NCBI GenBank assembly: GCA_040218415.1
Contig: JAVJRN010000080.1
Location: 62,001-126,000, forward strand
Source: JAVJRN01 sp040218415
Lineage (GTDB): Bacteria > Bacteroidota > Bacteroidia > Cytophagales > Cyclobacteriaceae
DNA length: 64,000 nucleotides
Direction: 5' to 3'
Under the pieces are notes generated by a model. It made no database searches. It was not told the DNA's origin and saw only the letters and a program-made list of their open reading frames with translations. The position numbers were made by a program, and so were the translations under genes. Numbering within the stretch: position 1 is the first letter of the stretch; each line of letters opens with the position of its first letter. Below are positions 9,356 through 18,283 of the stretch, piece after piece.

Positions 9356-10015
9356 TCAACTGATTGCTACAGATAAATATTGATTCAGCGGATAAACCGC
9401 TTCAAATGCCTTTGAAACCTCTGAAATTAACGAAGAACTAGCGATTTGCTTATCATTGAGCTTTCGAATACCCACAAAACTTTTGTGCTTTAACAATTCG
9501 ACATTGGGGTGATCTTTAGGATATCCTTTGGGTGCTAATTTTAGTTTCTCCCCAGCCAAAGCACCAAATTCTTCTCTAAACGTGGTTTTTTCAATGACCG
9601 CTTTCAGGTCATGTGGATTGTAGTCGATTTCCTGACGGATTTTTTTTAATACTTCCGCTTCAGGCTGATAAATGCCCCCAGCTACCATTGATTCTCCATG
9701 AGGCTGCAAATGAAAATAGTATATTGGATTTCCAGAATTTCTTCCTCCTTCGGCCAGTGCCATTCCAAAATTATTCTTGTACGGTTGCTTGTTTTTGCTA
9801 AACCTGACATCTCGATTAATTCGAAATATAGATTTCTTCGGCTCGGCACTTTCGATTGTCGGATCAAAATTTGAAACTTCGGTGATAACTCTAGCTACAA
9901 ATTCCAAAAACTCCAGCTTAGCCTCATTATATATAGACTTGTTTTCATCCATCCACTCTTTTGAGTTGTTCTGATTTAACTGGCGCAAAAAAGCCATCGA
10001 CTTCTCTAAATTCAT
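9356..10015 (-). CDS. DUF2461 family protein
   Basis: This protein of unknown function belongs to the DUF2461 (TIGR02453-like) family. The diagnostic stretch is RINRDVRFSKNKQPYKNN at about residues 65-82, followed by YYFHLQPHGESMVAGGIYQP near 98-117. At 219 residues it is full length and no signal peptide or membrane segment is visible, so it is probably cytoplasmic. Its ATG lies one base after the murF stop, so the two genes are almost certainly one transcript with coupled translation. No enzymatic role is established for the family to my knowledge. Confidence 0.88.
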   Translation of the reverse strand: MNLEKSMAFLRQLNQNNSKEWMDENKSIYNEAKLEFLEFVARVITEVSNFDPTIESAEPKKSIFRINRDVRFSKNKQPYKNNFGMALAEGGRNSGNPIYYFHLQPHGESMVAGGIYQPEAEVLKKIRQEIDYNPHDLKAVIEKTTFREEFGALAGEKLKLAPKGYPKDHPNVELLKHKSFVGIRKLNDKQIASSSLISEVSKAFEAVYPLNQYLSVAIS

Positions 10016-10016
10016 G

Positions 10017-11282
10017 TTACCTTATTTTATCTAAAACTTTTTCCAACCTTAAACTCCTCGAGGCTTTAATTAGAATATTCGTATTAGAAATCTCTGATTT
10101 AGCTATGTGTTCCATAAGTTCTTCCAAAGAGTTAAAGTGAGTGGACTTAGCATTTATCGCGTGCTTCATCTGAGCGCCACACAGCCAGACTTCATCTATC
10201 AATTCCGCTTGTAACAGCTGGCCTAGCTCTCTATGCTTGGTCTCACTATCAGCCACCTCATTCATGTCTCCGAGTATGGCAAGTTTCTTTCCCGTCATTT
10301 TTGCAAAACTATTTATGGCTGCAACCATAGATGTTGGGTTTGCATTATAAGCATCAAGTATGATCGTATTTGACCCTTTTTTTACTACTTCGGAGCGCTG
10401 GTTGGCTGGCACATATCCACAAACTGCCTCAACTATTTTTTCATCTGGCACTTCAAAGCATCGACCAACAGCTACAGCTGCGGCAATATTCCCAAAGTTG
10501 TAAGCGCCAACCAAACTCGTTACATGACTTTGTCCTGCTAAGCTAAATTGAATATAAGGATCTGCCTTTTCGAAGTGTAGATCAGCACTTGGAAAACCAA
10601 TACGCTCCTTAAACCTACGCTCCATATGAGCTAAGCGTGGATCGTTCAAATTAATAAATGGAATGCCTCCATTTTTTCTTAGGTGATCAAATAATTCTGA
10701 CTTGCCCCTGAGCACGCCTTCGATTCCACCAAAAGTTTCGGTGTGAGCCTCTCCAATGTTCGTAATGAGACCATGAGTTGGGTTAGCATAGGAAGAAAGT
10801 TGAGCTATTTCTCCTACATGATTGGCGCCCATTTCAATAATGGCCACTTCTACCTGAGGGTGGATATGCAAGAGTGTCAATGGAACACCTAAGTGATTAT
10901 TATAATTTCCAAGTGTGGCGTGCACAATATATTTTTGGCTGAGCACTGTGTGAATAAGCTCCTTGGTCGTCGTTTTTCCATTGGAGCCTGTGATGCCAAG
11001 CACTCGCCGTTTGAAACGACTTCTATGAAATATGGAAAGTTCTTGCAAAGCAACTTGCGCATTTGGTGCCAAGATTATCCTTGGATCTTGTGCATACTTT
11101 TCATTGTCAACTACCGCAAATGACGCACCTTTTTGCAAAGCCTCCTTAGCAAAGCGATTAGCATCAAAGTTGGGGCCACTGATCGCAAAAAAAAGGTTTT
11201 CTGGTTCAATGGTACGGGTATCAATAGAAACACCATTACTTTGAAGAAACTTTGAATATAAGAACTCAATAAAATTATCCAT
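10017..11282 (-). CDS. murF: UDP-N-acetylmuramoyl-tripeptide--D-alanyl-D-alanine ligase
   Basis: MurF adds D-Ala-D-Ala to the UDP-MurNAc-tripeptide, the last cytoplasmic step of peptidoglycan precursor synthesis. Domain order is the N-terminal Mur ligase domain (SIDTRTIEPENLFFAI at about 19-34), the ATP-binding P-loop GITGSNGKTTT (96-106), the central region with EMGANHVGEI, and the C-terminal domain with LDAYNANPTSM, a MurF hallmark. At 421 residues it has normal length. It leads a two-gene unit with the DUF2461 gene and is divergent from a small unknown gene, with only 27 bases between the starts. Confidence 0.96.
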   Translation of the reverse strand: MDNFIEFLYSKFLQSNGVSIDTRTIEPENLFFAISGPNFDANRFAKEALQKGASFAVVDNEKYAQDPRIILAPNAQVALQELSIFHRSRFKRRVLGITGSNGKTTTKELIHTVLSQKYIVHATLGNYNNHLGVPLTLLHIHPQVEVAIIEMGANHVGEIAQLSSYANPTHGLITNIGEAHTETFGGIEGVLRGKSELFDHLRKNGGIPFINLNDPRLAHMERRFKERIGFPSADLHFEKADPYIQFSLAGQSHVTSLVGAYNFGNIAAAVAVGRCFEVPDEKIVEAVCGYVPANQRSEVVKKGSNTIILDAYNANPTSMVAAINSFAKMTGKKLAILGDMNEVADSETKHRELGQLLQAELIDEVWLCGAQMKHAINAKSTHFNSLEELMEHIAKSEISNTNILIKASRSLRLEKVLDKIR

Positions 11283-11309
11283 GTTAAGGGGTTTGATCCA
11301 ATCTTTTCA

Positions 11310-11690
11310 ATGACTAAAAAAAATCAATATCTATTGCTGCAATCTATCGAAAATAGCAATAACTATACTTTTGAATCTACGCTTGAAATGGCGCTAAAAA
11401 AAAGGATAAATGCTGAAAACCTATTGGTCTTAGATAATTTTTCAGACGGTATTTCGATGAGTCATGCCTCAAAATTCATCAAAGACGCTGAAGTCTTGGT
11501 AATCGTAGTGGATGAGGCGAAAGGTGATTCAAATGGGCTTATCAGTAAAATTTTGAATCAAACTGTAAGGAAGCCCAACACCACACTTTTTTGTATAAAT
11601 CCTATTCGGCAAATATTGCCTTTTTTGAAAATGCTCAAAGGAGAGCAGTTCAATGATGAAAGTGCACTAATCAAACGTGTGCTCAGCTGA
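11310..11690 (+). CDS. Small protein of unknown function
   Basis: I do not recognise this 126-residue protein. It has no signal peptide or membrane helix. Alternating hydrophobic strands (NLLVLDNF, VLVIVVDEA, TLFCINPI) and intervening helices suggest a small alpha/beta Rossmann-like fold, and the ends are charged. It starts 27 bases from the divergent murF start, so the promoters must overlap or lie within coding sequence. Its end overlaps the convergent amidase gene by 8 bases. Ordered secondary structure, an ATG start and the tight fit between neighbours argue that it is a real gene. Confidence 0.7.
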   Translation: MTKKNQYLLLQSIENSNNYTFESTLEMALKKRINAENLLVLDNFSDGISMSHASKFIKDAEVLVIVVDEAKGDSNGLISKILNQTVRKPNTTLFCINPIRQILPFLKMLKGEQFNDESALIKRVLS

Positions 11691-12456
11691 ATAGGAATGG
11701 ATCAGACTCTTTTTGAAACGGAAACTTTGTCCTAAATGACGCTAACTTAGTTTTACTAATTGAAGTTTGAAGGATGTCTTCGGTTTCAGAAAATAATAAT
11801 CGTTCCCCAGAGTAATCATACAATCCAGAGTGACCATTGTACTCCGCATTTACGCCATCGATTCCAACTCTATTCACACCGATACAATAGCTCTGGTTTT
11901 CAATAGCTCTGGCAGTAAGTAAAGTATCCCAGGCATTGATTCTTGGAATTGGCCAATTGGCAATGTAAATGAGCAGGTCATATTCATGAGCCACGGCTCG
12001 ACTCCAAACAGGAAATCTCAAATCGTAGCAGATTAATGGGCAAACGTTCCAGCCAAGCACATCTATCACCAGTTTTCTATCTCCTGCCTTAAAATGTTGA
12101 TCCTCTCCGGCTAGCGCAAAGAGGTGTTTTTTATCATAATGCTCAGCACGTCCATCAGGAAATACAACATAACATCTGTTAAAAAAATGTGGATGCTCTT
12201 TCACAATGTAGGAGCCAATAATGACTGCTTTGGTCTGAGCAGCCATTTGCTTCATCCACCTTAGTGTATGCCCATTGACTGGCTCTGATATACCTTGTGG
12301 TTTTGTGGAAAATCCCGTAGTAAACATTTCGGGAAGTATGATTAAATCAGCATGCTCAATCTGCCAAATTTTCTCCTCGAACATAGCCAGGTTGGCATCC
12401 ACCTTCTCCCAATAAAGATCCGACTGAATAAGGGCTACATTCAATTCTTCCTTCAT
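11683..12456 (-). CDS. Omega-amidase / nitrilase-superfamily hydrolase (YafV/Nit2-like)
   Basis: This carbon-nitrogen hydrolase probably removes ammonia from omega-amidic keto acids such as 2-oxoglutaramate and 2-oxosuccinamate. The Glu-Lys-Cys triad is visible in LPEMFTTGFS (Glu43), HYDKKHLFA (Lys109) and VCPLICYDLRFP (Cys143). At 257 residues, and with the sequence WPIPRINAWDTLLTARAIEN, it matches the YafV-type branch. The gene overlaps def by 4 bases (ATGA), so it is the last member of the hemerythrin-ruvX-def operon. A general deaminated-metabolite repair role is known for the family. The precise substrate here is inferred. Confidence 0.9.
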   Translation of the reverse strand: MKEELNVALIQSDLYWEKVDANLAMFEEKIWQIEHADLIILPEMFTTGFSTKPQGISEPVNGHTLRWMKQMAAQTKAVIIGSYIVKEHPHFFNRCYVVFPDGRAEHYDKKHLFALAGEDQHFKAGDRKLVIDVLGWNVCPLICYDLRFPVWSRAVAHEYDLLIYIANWPIPRINAWDTLLTARAIENQSYCIGVNRVGIDGVNAEYNGHSGLYDYSGERLLFSETEDILQTSISKTKLASFRTKFPFQKESDPFLFS

Positions 12457-13007
12457 CTTTTCGATGGAAGCTTTACTCGATAATCGGTATCGATTTTCTT
12501 TCCTTTACTAATATTGGATAATTTACTTTTTATCAGTCTTTTCTTAAAAGGTGAAATATGATCGGTAAAAAGTACTCCCTCAATGTGATCGTATTCATGC
12601 TGTATTATTCTAGCTCTGATATCATCGTAAGACTCCTCATATTCGGTCCAATTCTCATCAAAATACTTTATCCTGATATTTGATTGCCGCTTTACCTCTT
12701 CACGAATACCGGGAATACTCAAACAACCTTCTTCAAAAGGCCATTCTTCACCCTGTTCATCTAAGATTTGAGGATTCACAAAAGCCCTCACTAGGCCTTC
12801 AACTCCTTTATCCTCCATCGGTGAACTATCTATAATAAATACTCGAACCGACTTACCAATTTGTGGTGCCGCCAAACCTACACCACTCGCAGCATGCATC
12901 GTTTCGAACATGTCAGCGACCAACTGCTTTATATCTTCTCCTACGGGAATATCAAGGGCTTTTTTTCTAAGCACAACATCACCAAATAAGACTATAGGAT
13001 AAATCAT
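12453..13007 (-). CDS. def: Peptide deformylase
   Basis: Def removes the N-formyl group from nascent proteins and uses a bound metal. All three motifs are intact: GVGLAAPQIG (residues 43-51), EEGCLSIPG with ligand Cys95, and QHEYDHIEG with ligands His137 and His141 and catalytic Glu138. The length of 184 residues is typical for Bacteroidota. It overlaps ruvX upstream and the amidase gene downstream by 4 bases each, so the three are translationally coupled. Confidence 0.97.
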   Translation of the reverse strand: MIYPIVLFGDVVLRKKALDIPVGEDIKQLVADMFETMHAASGVGLAAPQIGKSVRVFIIDSSPMEDKGVEGLVRAFVNPQILDEQGEEWPFEEGCLSIPGIREEVKRQSNIRIKYFDENWTEYEESYDDIRARIIQHEYDHIEGVLFTDHISPFKKRLIKSKLSNISKGKKIDTDYRVKLPSKR

Positions 13008-13417
13008 GAATTTGCTTCTAAATAGGATTGTAATATTATCGCGGCACTTACCTTGTCGATATTGCCCTTATCTCTTCTTGTTTTTTTCGAGGTTCCTCCA
13101 GCTATCATCGCATCTAAGGCCATTTTAGATGTAAACCTTTCATCGTGCAAAAATAACAGCATATTTGGAAATAACTTTTTAAATCTGTTAATAGCGGCGT
13201 TTACTAATGAAGTTGCGTTTGTATCACTTCCATCAAGCTGTTTTGGCATGCCAAAAACCACCTCGCTTACCTCTTCTTTTTGAAAGTAATCTTTCAGATA
13301 TTTCATTAATTCATGCGTAGGCACAGTAGTGTGAGGAGAAGCGATCATTCGTAGTGGATCTGTCACGGCAATCCCCGAACGTTTTGCTCCATAGTCTATG
13401 GCCAATACGCGCGCCAT
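13004..13417 (-). CDS. ruvX: RuvX/YqgF-family Holliday junction resolvase-like nuclease
   Basis: This RNase H-fold protein acts on branched DNA or in 16S rRNA end processing; both roles have been proposed for YqgF. The first catalytic strand is RVLAIDYGAKRSGIA with Asp8. VVFGMPKQLDGSD (about 65-77) and HDERFTSKMA (about 97-106) are family motifs. I choose the start MARVLAIDYG rather than an ATG seven codons earlier, because this ATG overlaps the upstream stop by one base (TAATG) and gives the usual 137-residue length. It is coupled to the hemerythrin-like gene before it and to def after it. Confidence 0.93.
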   Translation of the reverse strand: MARVLAIDYGAKRSGIAVTDPLRMIASPHTTVPTHELMKYLKDYFQKEEVSEVVFGMPKQLDGSDTNATSLVNAAINRFKKLFPNMLLFLHDERFTSKMALDAMIAGGTSKKTRRDKGNIDKVSAAIILQSYLEANS

Positions 13418-14133
13418 TAGTTCTGCATAATGAGCCAAGTCATATTTGTTTTAACTCTTGATTCCAATTGGATGGCCTTGGGGAAAAAGATTTTATTCTC
13501 AATTTGCGCATGGTAGAGCATTTCTCTATCAAAGGCTTTTAACTCGGATACAATCACTCTCCAATGGATATTGTCGGCAACATTTTCTTCAATAAGCTCA
13601 CGAAGGCCATTCAGCTCGTCTTCTTCTTCATGCTCGAGATGTGACCTGCAAATAGACAGACCAGCATTTTCGATCCAAAAGGCACTTGGATTATTAATTT
13701 TATTCTGGTCTATTTTTAGCAAAGTTTCCACTCTTCCAAATAGCTCGTCTTCCTCTTTGTATATGTGATCTATAAACTCCTCAACAAAATCTGGGAAAAT
13801 TGTTTTGAGATCATGTTCTTGGCTATAGGCTTGTAATAACCTAGAAATATATGGCAATCGATCCTTGATGAATAGATGGTGGGAATGCCTCAGATATTGC
13901 ATTAAAATTTCTAGGGGATAATCTTCTAGCGTTTTCAAGGAAACCCGATTGGTTTGATCAAAAGCATAAAAACTGTTGACTACTTTCTCCCTATCTAACC
14001 CCTTTTCCTTACAAATGTCACCCAAAAGCCTGTTTGGATTGACATAAAAATCAATGCCCAAACAACTTAAAGCGCGAGCATAAATATAATTCTCGTCAAC
14101 AATAGATGATATAGTTCGGTTAAACACTTTCAT
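13417..14133 (-). CDS. Hemerythrin-like/RIC-type di-iron protein with degenerate ScdA-like N-terminus
   Basis: The C-terminal helical region carries the spaced His/Glu pattern of hemerythrin HHE domains: RHSHHLFIKDRLP, EFIDHIYKEEDELF, RSHLEHEEEDEL and YHAQIENKIFFP. The N-terminus (about 1-60) resembles the ScdA/YtfE N-domain, but the usual GIDFCCGG is replaced by GIDFYVNP, so the cysteine pair is gone. Family members repair iron-sulfur or di-iron centres under nitrosative stress. Here only the di-iron site is retained. The ATG is preferred over a TTG 12 bases earlier. It is the first gene of the operon continuing into ruvX, def and the amidase. Confidence 0.8.
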   Translation of the reverse strand: MKVFNRTISSIVDENYIYARALSCLGIDFYVNPNRLLGDICKEKGLDREKVVNSFYAFDQTNRVSLKTLEDYPLEILMQYLRHSHHLFIKDRLPYISRLLQAYSQEHDLKTIFPDFVEEFIDHIYKEEDELFGRVETLLKIDQNKINNPSAFWIENAGLSICRSHLEHEEEDELNGLRELIEENVADNIHWRVIVSELKAFDREMLYHAQIENKIFFPKAIQLESRVKTNMTWLIMQN

Positions 14134-14303
14134 TAGCAAAATCAAATATAAATAGAAACGATTTTGTATTGTATACGTTCTACAACAGATCGTTCAAAAA
14201 ATTGATTTATAAATTAACGCGAATTTTACGTGCATATTTGTGGCTTATGGATAAATGACCTAAAAATTCAATTCCAAAACGATAAAAAATCAAATAATAT
14301 ATT

Positions 14304-15923
14304 TTGACTGAGAATAGCAATAAAGACCTCAAATTACCTATCTACGTTGTTTTAGCCATCGCTCTGGGAATATTCATTGGAGCCAATATGGCTGGTGGAA
14401 AAACTAACGGATCAGACCGAATCTATTCATCTTTTCAGAAATTTCGACAGGTTATTTCTTACATCGAAAATGATTATGTAGACGAAGTGGATACTGAAGA
14501 GCTTGTAGAAACTGCAGTAGTAGAAATGCTGACAAAACTGGATCCGCACACAATCTATATTCCAAAAGAAGATTTGGAAATGAGCCAATCTCAACTACAA
14601 GGTAAATTCGAAGGAATTGGTGTTGAATTCAACATATTTAAAGATACCATCCATGTGGTAACTCCTCTCAGTGGAGGTCCTTCAGAAGCGTTAGGTATTC
14701 GGCCTGGTGATAAGATTATTGAAGTAGATGGGAAAAATGTCGCCGGAACGAACATTACCAATCGTGATGTCATCACAATGCTTCGCGGCGAAAAAGGATC
14801 AGAGGTAGAAGTACTTATTAAAAGAAAAGGAGAAATTGAACTGATGTATTACACCATCGAACGAGATGTAATTCCTCAATTTTCAGTTGATGTAGCCTAC
14901 ATGGCTTCAGATGATGTTGGTTATATCAAAATCAATAGATTTTCCGCAACGACTTATGAGGAGTTTCAAAAATCTTTGCGTAAGCTTCAGTCGCAAGGCA
15001 TGACCAAGCTCATATTGGATTTGACGAGCAACCCTGGCGGTTACATGGATCCTGCAGTTAAAATAGCCGATGAATTTCTCAAAGATGATCAGATGATCGT
15101 TTATACCAAGGGAAAGGAAAGCAGACACAACACACAATATGTATCTAAAAGAAAAGGTGAATTCGAGGACGGTCCCATCGTGGTACTTATCGATGAAGGT
15201 TCAGCTTCAGCTTCAGAAATAGTAGCTGGCGCACTACAGGATCATGATCGAGCCATCGTCGTTGGCCGTCGTTCTTTTGGAAAGGGGCTGGTGCAGCTAC
15301 CTATATCACTTACTGATGGGTCAGCCATGAGATTGACCATATCTCGGTATTACACTCCAAGTGGGCGCAGTATTCAAAAACCCTACGATTCTGGCATTGA
15401 AGACTATCAGTTAGAATATTTTCAGCGTTTTAAAAGCGGCGAAATGTACAGTTCCGATAGTATAAAGTTTAATGATAGCCTTATTTTTAAAACAGATGCA
15501 GGCAGAGAAGTGTATGGTGGAGGCGGTATCATGCCAGACTATTTCGTGCCGCTGGATACCGTAGGCAACACCCGGCTTCTAAGCAGGCTTTTTAATACTA
15601 ACACTATGTCTGAGTTCTGCTTAAAATACTACAATGACAATAAAGAGACTTTGGACAATATATCTTACGAGACCTTTCGCCGTGATTTTGAAGTAACAGA
15701 CGCTATGTTTCAAGAGCTTATCAACATAGGAAAAGAAAACGGCATTAAGTACAACAAAAAGGACTTTGACAAGTCAAAGCGGCTCTTAAAAATTTACACT
15801 AAAGCATATATTGCTCGGAACATTTGGCAGAACGATGGGTTCTATCCCATTTTCAACGAACAAAATGAGATATTGAACGAAGCGATGACTGTGCTAGATG
15901 AAGCGGCTCAATTAGTTAATTGA
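14304..15923 (+). CDS. S41-family carboxy-terminal processing protease (CtpA-like)
   Basis: This is a membrane-anchored periplasmic protease that trims or degrades proteins from the C-terminus. A signal anchor is visible at LPIYVVLAIALGIFIGANMA (residues 11-30). A PDZ domain follows at about 90-185 (GIGVEF...GIRPGDKIIEVDG), then the S41 domain, with GSASASE supplying Ser302 and SFGKG supplying Lys327, a 25-residue spacing as expected. The C-terminal extension of about 150 residues is common in Bacteroidota. The start is TTG because the next in-frame ATG lies inside the membrane anchor. It is convergent with glycogen synthase and its stop sits inside a hairpin. Confidence 0.94.
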   Translation: MTENSNKDLKLPIYVVLAIALGIFIGANMAGGKTNGSDRIYSSFQKFRQVISYIENDYVDEVDTEELVETAVVEMLTKLDPHTIYIPKEDLEMSQSQLQGKFEGIGVEFNIFKDTIHVVTPLSGGPSEALGIRPGDKIIEVDGKNVAGTNITNRDVITMLRGEKGSEVEVLIKRKGEIELMYYTIERDVIPQFSVDVAYMASDDVGYIKINRFSATTYEEFQKSLRKLQSQGMTKLILDLTSNPGGYMDPAVKIADEFLKDDQMIVYTKGKESRHNTQYVSKRKGEFEDGPIVVLIDEGSASASEIVAGALQDHDRAIVVGRRSFGKGLVQLPISLTDGSAMRLTISRYYTPSGRSIQKPYDSGIEDYQLEYFQRFKSGEMYSSDSIKFNDSLIFKTDAGREVYGGGGIMPDYFVPLDTVGNTRLLSRLFNTNTMSEFCLKYYNDNKETLDNISYETFRRDFEVTDAMFQELINIGKENGIKYNKKDFDKSKRLLKIYTKAYIARNIWQNDGFYPIFNEQNEILNEAMTVLDEAAQLVN

Positions 15924-15931
15924 ACCGCTTC
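15900..15931. terminator. Hairpin between convergent ctpA-like and glycogen synthase genes
   Basis: A 15-pair inverted repeat with one mismatch (GAAGCGGCTCAATTA / TAATTGAACCGCTTC) and a 2-base gap covers the ctpA-like stop codon. No strong T-run follows on either strand, so it may act as a weak bidirectional terminator or as an mRNA 3'-end block. Confidence 0.5.
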
Positions 15932-15956
15932 ATTTGTAGAAACAAACAAGAAAATA

Positions 15957-17786
15957 CTATTGATTTAGCGCCTGCAAGTATGCTTGATCGTAGTATTTGT
16001 TGAGGTTAGACCAATCAAATAAAGATGAGCTACTTTCTGTTCTGTTTCTTAAGTCTATTCTCTCACGCCTAGATAGTTTAACGTAGTTTAGCATTCTATT
16101 CATTAATGCCCCTGCGGCTTCATCAAAAGACTTTTGATGCCGTTTTACCAAATATATTCCGCGCTTGTTGTGATCAGGCACATTGTCACTAACATAATCA
16201 CCAAAGCCAGCCAAGTCACTGGTGATTGTAGGCACACCACTTGCTATGCATTCTAATGGAGTATATCCCCAAGGCTCGTAATATGAAGGAAAAACACCTA
16301 AATGACATCCCCTGACAAATTGGCCATAGTCCATTCCAAAAAGGGGATTAGTATAATTGATGAAATCCGGGTGATAGACGATTTTAACCCTGTCACTCTC
16401 ATGATTTAACAAATTCGCATTTCTTAAATAATTAAGAATTTCATCGTTGCTATCGTCATGAAGATTATGTGTGACTATCGGAGGCAGATTATTTGATTTC
16501 CAAGATTGTAGCGTCCTTCGGTACCTTAAGCGCCAATAATCATCGACATATTGATTCAACTCCGGCAAGCGCCCATCTGGTCTTGCCATTGCATCAAACA
16601 GTAACCTCTCACCGACTTGATTCTTAATAGCCTCAATGGTTTGGCGAAGCTCTTCCAGTACTGCTTTTGATTCCAGTATTTCAGGGTTTACGGAGTAATA
16701 AGGCCTTTTGGTAACAAAAAACATGACCACAGTAATATCAGATTTCTCTGTTTTCAACCTGTGGTTTAGCCTAGCTAAAGCTTCTAAGGTCATATCATAA
16801 CCCTTATTGAGGTATTCATATCTTCCTGAAGTGAAGAAGTACAAAGTTTTCCCTAAATCAAAAGTGTGGTTATTGAAGAAATGTGAAATTGTAAAGTCAT
16901 GAATTTTATTTTTATACTTCAGATGAAGATTCTGAAATTCATGGAGTGCCTCAAAGCGCTGATTGTTGATTCCATTAGGTAATAGCACGTCAGGATTTCT
17001 ACCTAGAAGTTGCCTGCATTCGCGAGCGGTAACTTCACTTACCGTAGTAAATATATGTGCGCCATGTGCGGCGGCACGTTCGATAGTAGCGTTCGCTTCT
17101 ATGTTGAAGTGCTGCGCTTCCTTTTGCCAATCAATAAACGGAAGGTGGTCATAAAACTCAGGGTCATTCATCGCCAAGTAACGACCTAGAAGTGTAGCAT
17201 GCGTGGTAAAGATGGTTTTGACGTCCACATTTTCTCTTCTCAAATCAGGCAGTCCTGATGCTGCCATCCATTCATGGAAATGTGCGAGTACCTTTTTTTC
17301 TTTCGATACATCAGCTAGCTCTTTCAAGAAAATTCTGACCATCTCGCCGAATGCAAGTACATCATTTAGCAAAGCATCATCACTTGGTGTGGATATGCCG
17401 TGGTGCTCCCATAGCAGGTATTTGATCTCTCCGAGTTTATACATTACCGACCCCAGGTCAAAAAGAACAACTTTAGGTCGACCAGAAACGAGCCAAACAC
17501 CATAGTGGACACCATAACCTAGATCACGCATTCGCTGCACCGTCTCACCAAAAGGACCTGAAAGCTCTTCATCGGGTTCAAATTCGGCAGCCACATTTCC
17601 GGGCATATATGGCCCTACCAAGCAATAGTTCTCTTCCCATTTTGGGGACACTGTGGGTACTTTAGACCTGATTACGGTATAGATTCCCCCTACTTGATTC
17701 AACACTTCCCACGCTATTTCCACTAGTAAAGTGTCTTTTACAGTCTTAGGGGTTAGTCTTTTAGGTGAAGCATCTGTCTTAATCAT
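15957..17786 (-). CDS. GT3-family (eukaryotic-type) glycogen synthase
   Basis: This enzyme elongates alpha-1,4-glucan from a nucleotide-activated glucose. The N-terminal EIAWEVLNQVGGIYTVIRSK region is the glycogen synthase glucosyl-donor site in the GT3 form. HFHEWMAASGLPDLRRENVD and FTTHATLLGRYLA follow at about 165-205. The C-terminal FPSYYEPWGYTPLECIASG carries the conserved Glu pair of the GT-B catalytic site. At 609 residues it matches the GT3 proteins of Bacteroidota rather than the GT5 GlgA type. No branching enzyme or phosphorylase is next to it, so it is monocistronic here. Confidence in the family is high. The donor (UDP- or ADP-glucose) is not readable. Confidence 0.92.
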   Translation of the reverse strand: MIKTDASPKRLTPKTVKDTLLVEIAWEVLNQVGGIYTVIRSKVPTVSPKWEENYCLVGPYMPGNVAAEFEPDEELSGPFGETVQRMRDLGYGVHYGVWLVSGRPKVVLFDLGSVMYKLGEIKYLLWEHHGISTPSDDALLNDVLAFGEMVRIFLKELADVSKEKKVLAHFHEWMAASGLPDLRRENVDVKTIFTTHATLLGRYLAMNDPEFYDHLPFIDWQKEAQHFNIEANATIERAAAHGAHIFTTVSEVTARECRQLLGRNPDVLLPNGINNQRFEALHEFQNLHLKYKNKIHDFTISHFFNNHTFDLGKTLYFFTSGRYEYLNKGYDMTLEALARLNHRLKTEKSDITVVMFFVTKRPYYSVNPEILESKAVLEELRQTIEAIKNQVGERLLFDAMARPDGRLPELNQYVDDYWRLRYRRTLQSWKSNNLPPIVTHNLHDDSNDEILNYLRNANLLNHESDRVKIVYHPDFINYTNPLFGMDYGQFVRGCHLGVFPSYYEPWGYTPLECIASGVPTITSDLAGFGDYVSDNVPDHNKRGIYLVKRHQKSFDEAAGALMNRMLNYVKLSRRERIDLRNRTESSSSLFDWSNLNKYYDQAYLQALNQ

Positions 17787-17949
17787 AAATTTTTTTTTGA
17801 ATAATAATGAAAAAAACTGAATTTCTTATCGAATCGTGAAGGTAAGATGTAACTATTCAATTTTAAGTAGGTATTTATTCTTGAAATGCAACTTATGTCA
17901 AACTATCCTCATCTCCACAGTATAATTTAAACAAGTCTGGCCAAGGTCT

Positions 17950-18117
17950 ATGAACTGGAATAAAACAATCACATTTTTTCTAATACTAGCGCTGTTTGTT
18001 CTGTGCTTTGAAGTTGAGCGAAAAATCAGTCATAAAGTGGAGGCTTTTACGCAAAAATCAATTGAACATTCCACTCCAAAAATTGATTTTACAACTCTTT
18101 TGTCAGCTGATCATTAA
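17950..18117 (+). CDS. Unannotated 55-residue peptide with N-terminal hydrophobic segment
   Basis: A short frame in the 497-base gap between glycogen synthase and the next gene encodes MNWNKTITFFLILALFVLCF and then 35 mostly polar residues. A single membrane segment or signal anchor fills residues 7-20, and the tail contains ERKISHKVEAFTQKSIE. An AAGG sequence lies a few bases before the ATG. The pattern (hydrophobic start, charged amphipathic tail, clean TAA stop) is what a small membrane protein looks like. The rest of the gap (17787-17949 and 18118-18283) is AT-rich with nothing else recognisable. Chance occurrence is possible. Confidence 0.4.
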   Translation: MNWNKTITFFLILALFVLCFEVERKISHKVEAFTQKSIEHSTPKIDFTTLLSADH

Positions 18118-18283
18118 ATAGAACGCGTTATCAATTTTTACCGATTTTCTATCAATAAATTCAAAATTTCCTCCGATAAATACCACTCGCATAAAATAAA
18201 ACAATGTTTTGTTAGGGGCAAGAATATTTTTTATTTTAAAAAGAGAATATAACTTTAAAGAAATCTAATTGTCGAATAGAATT

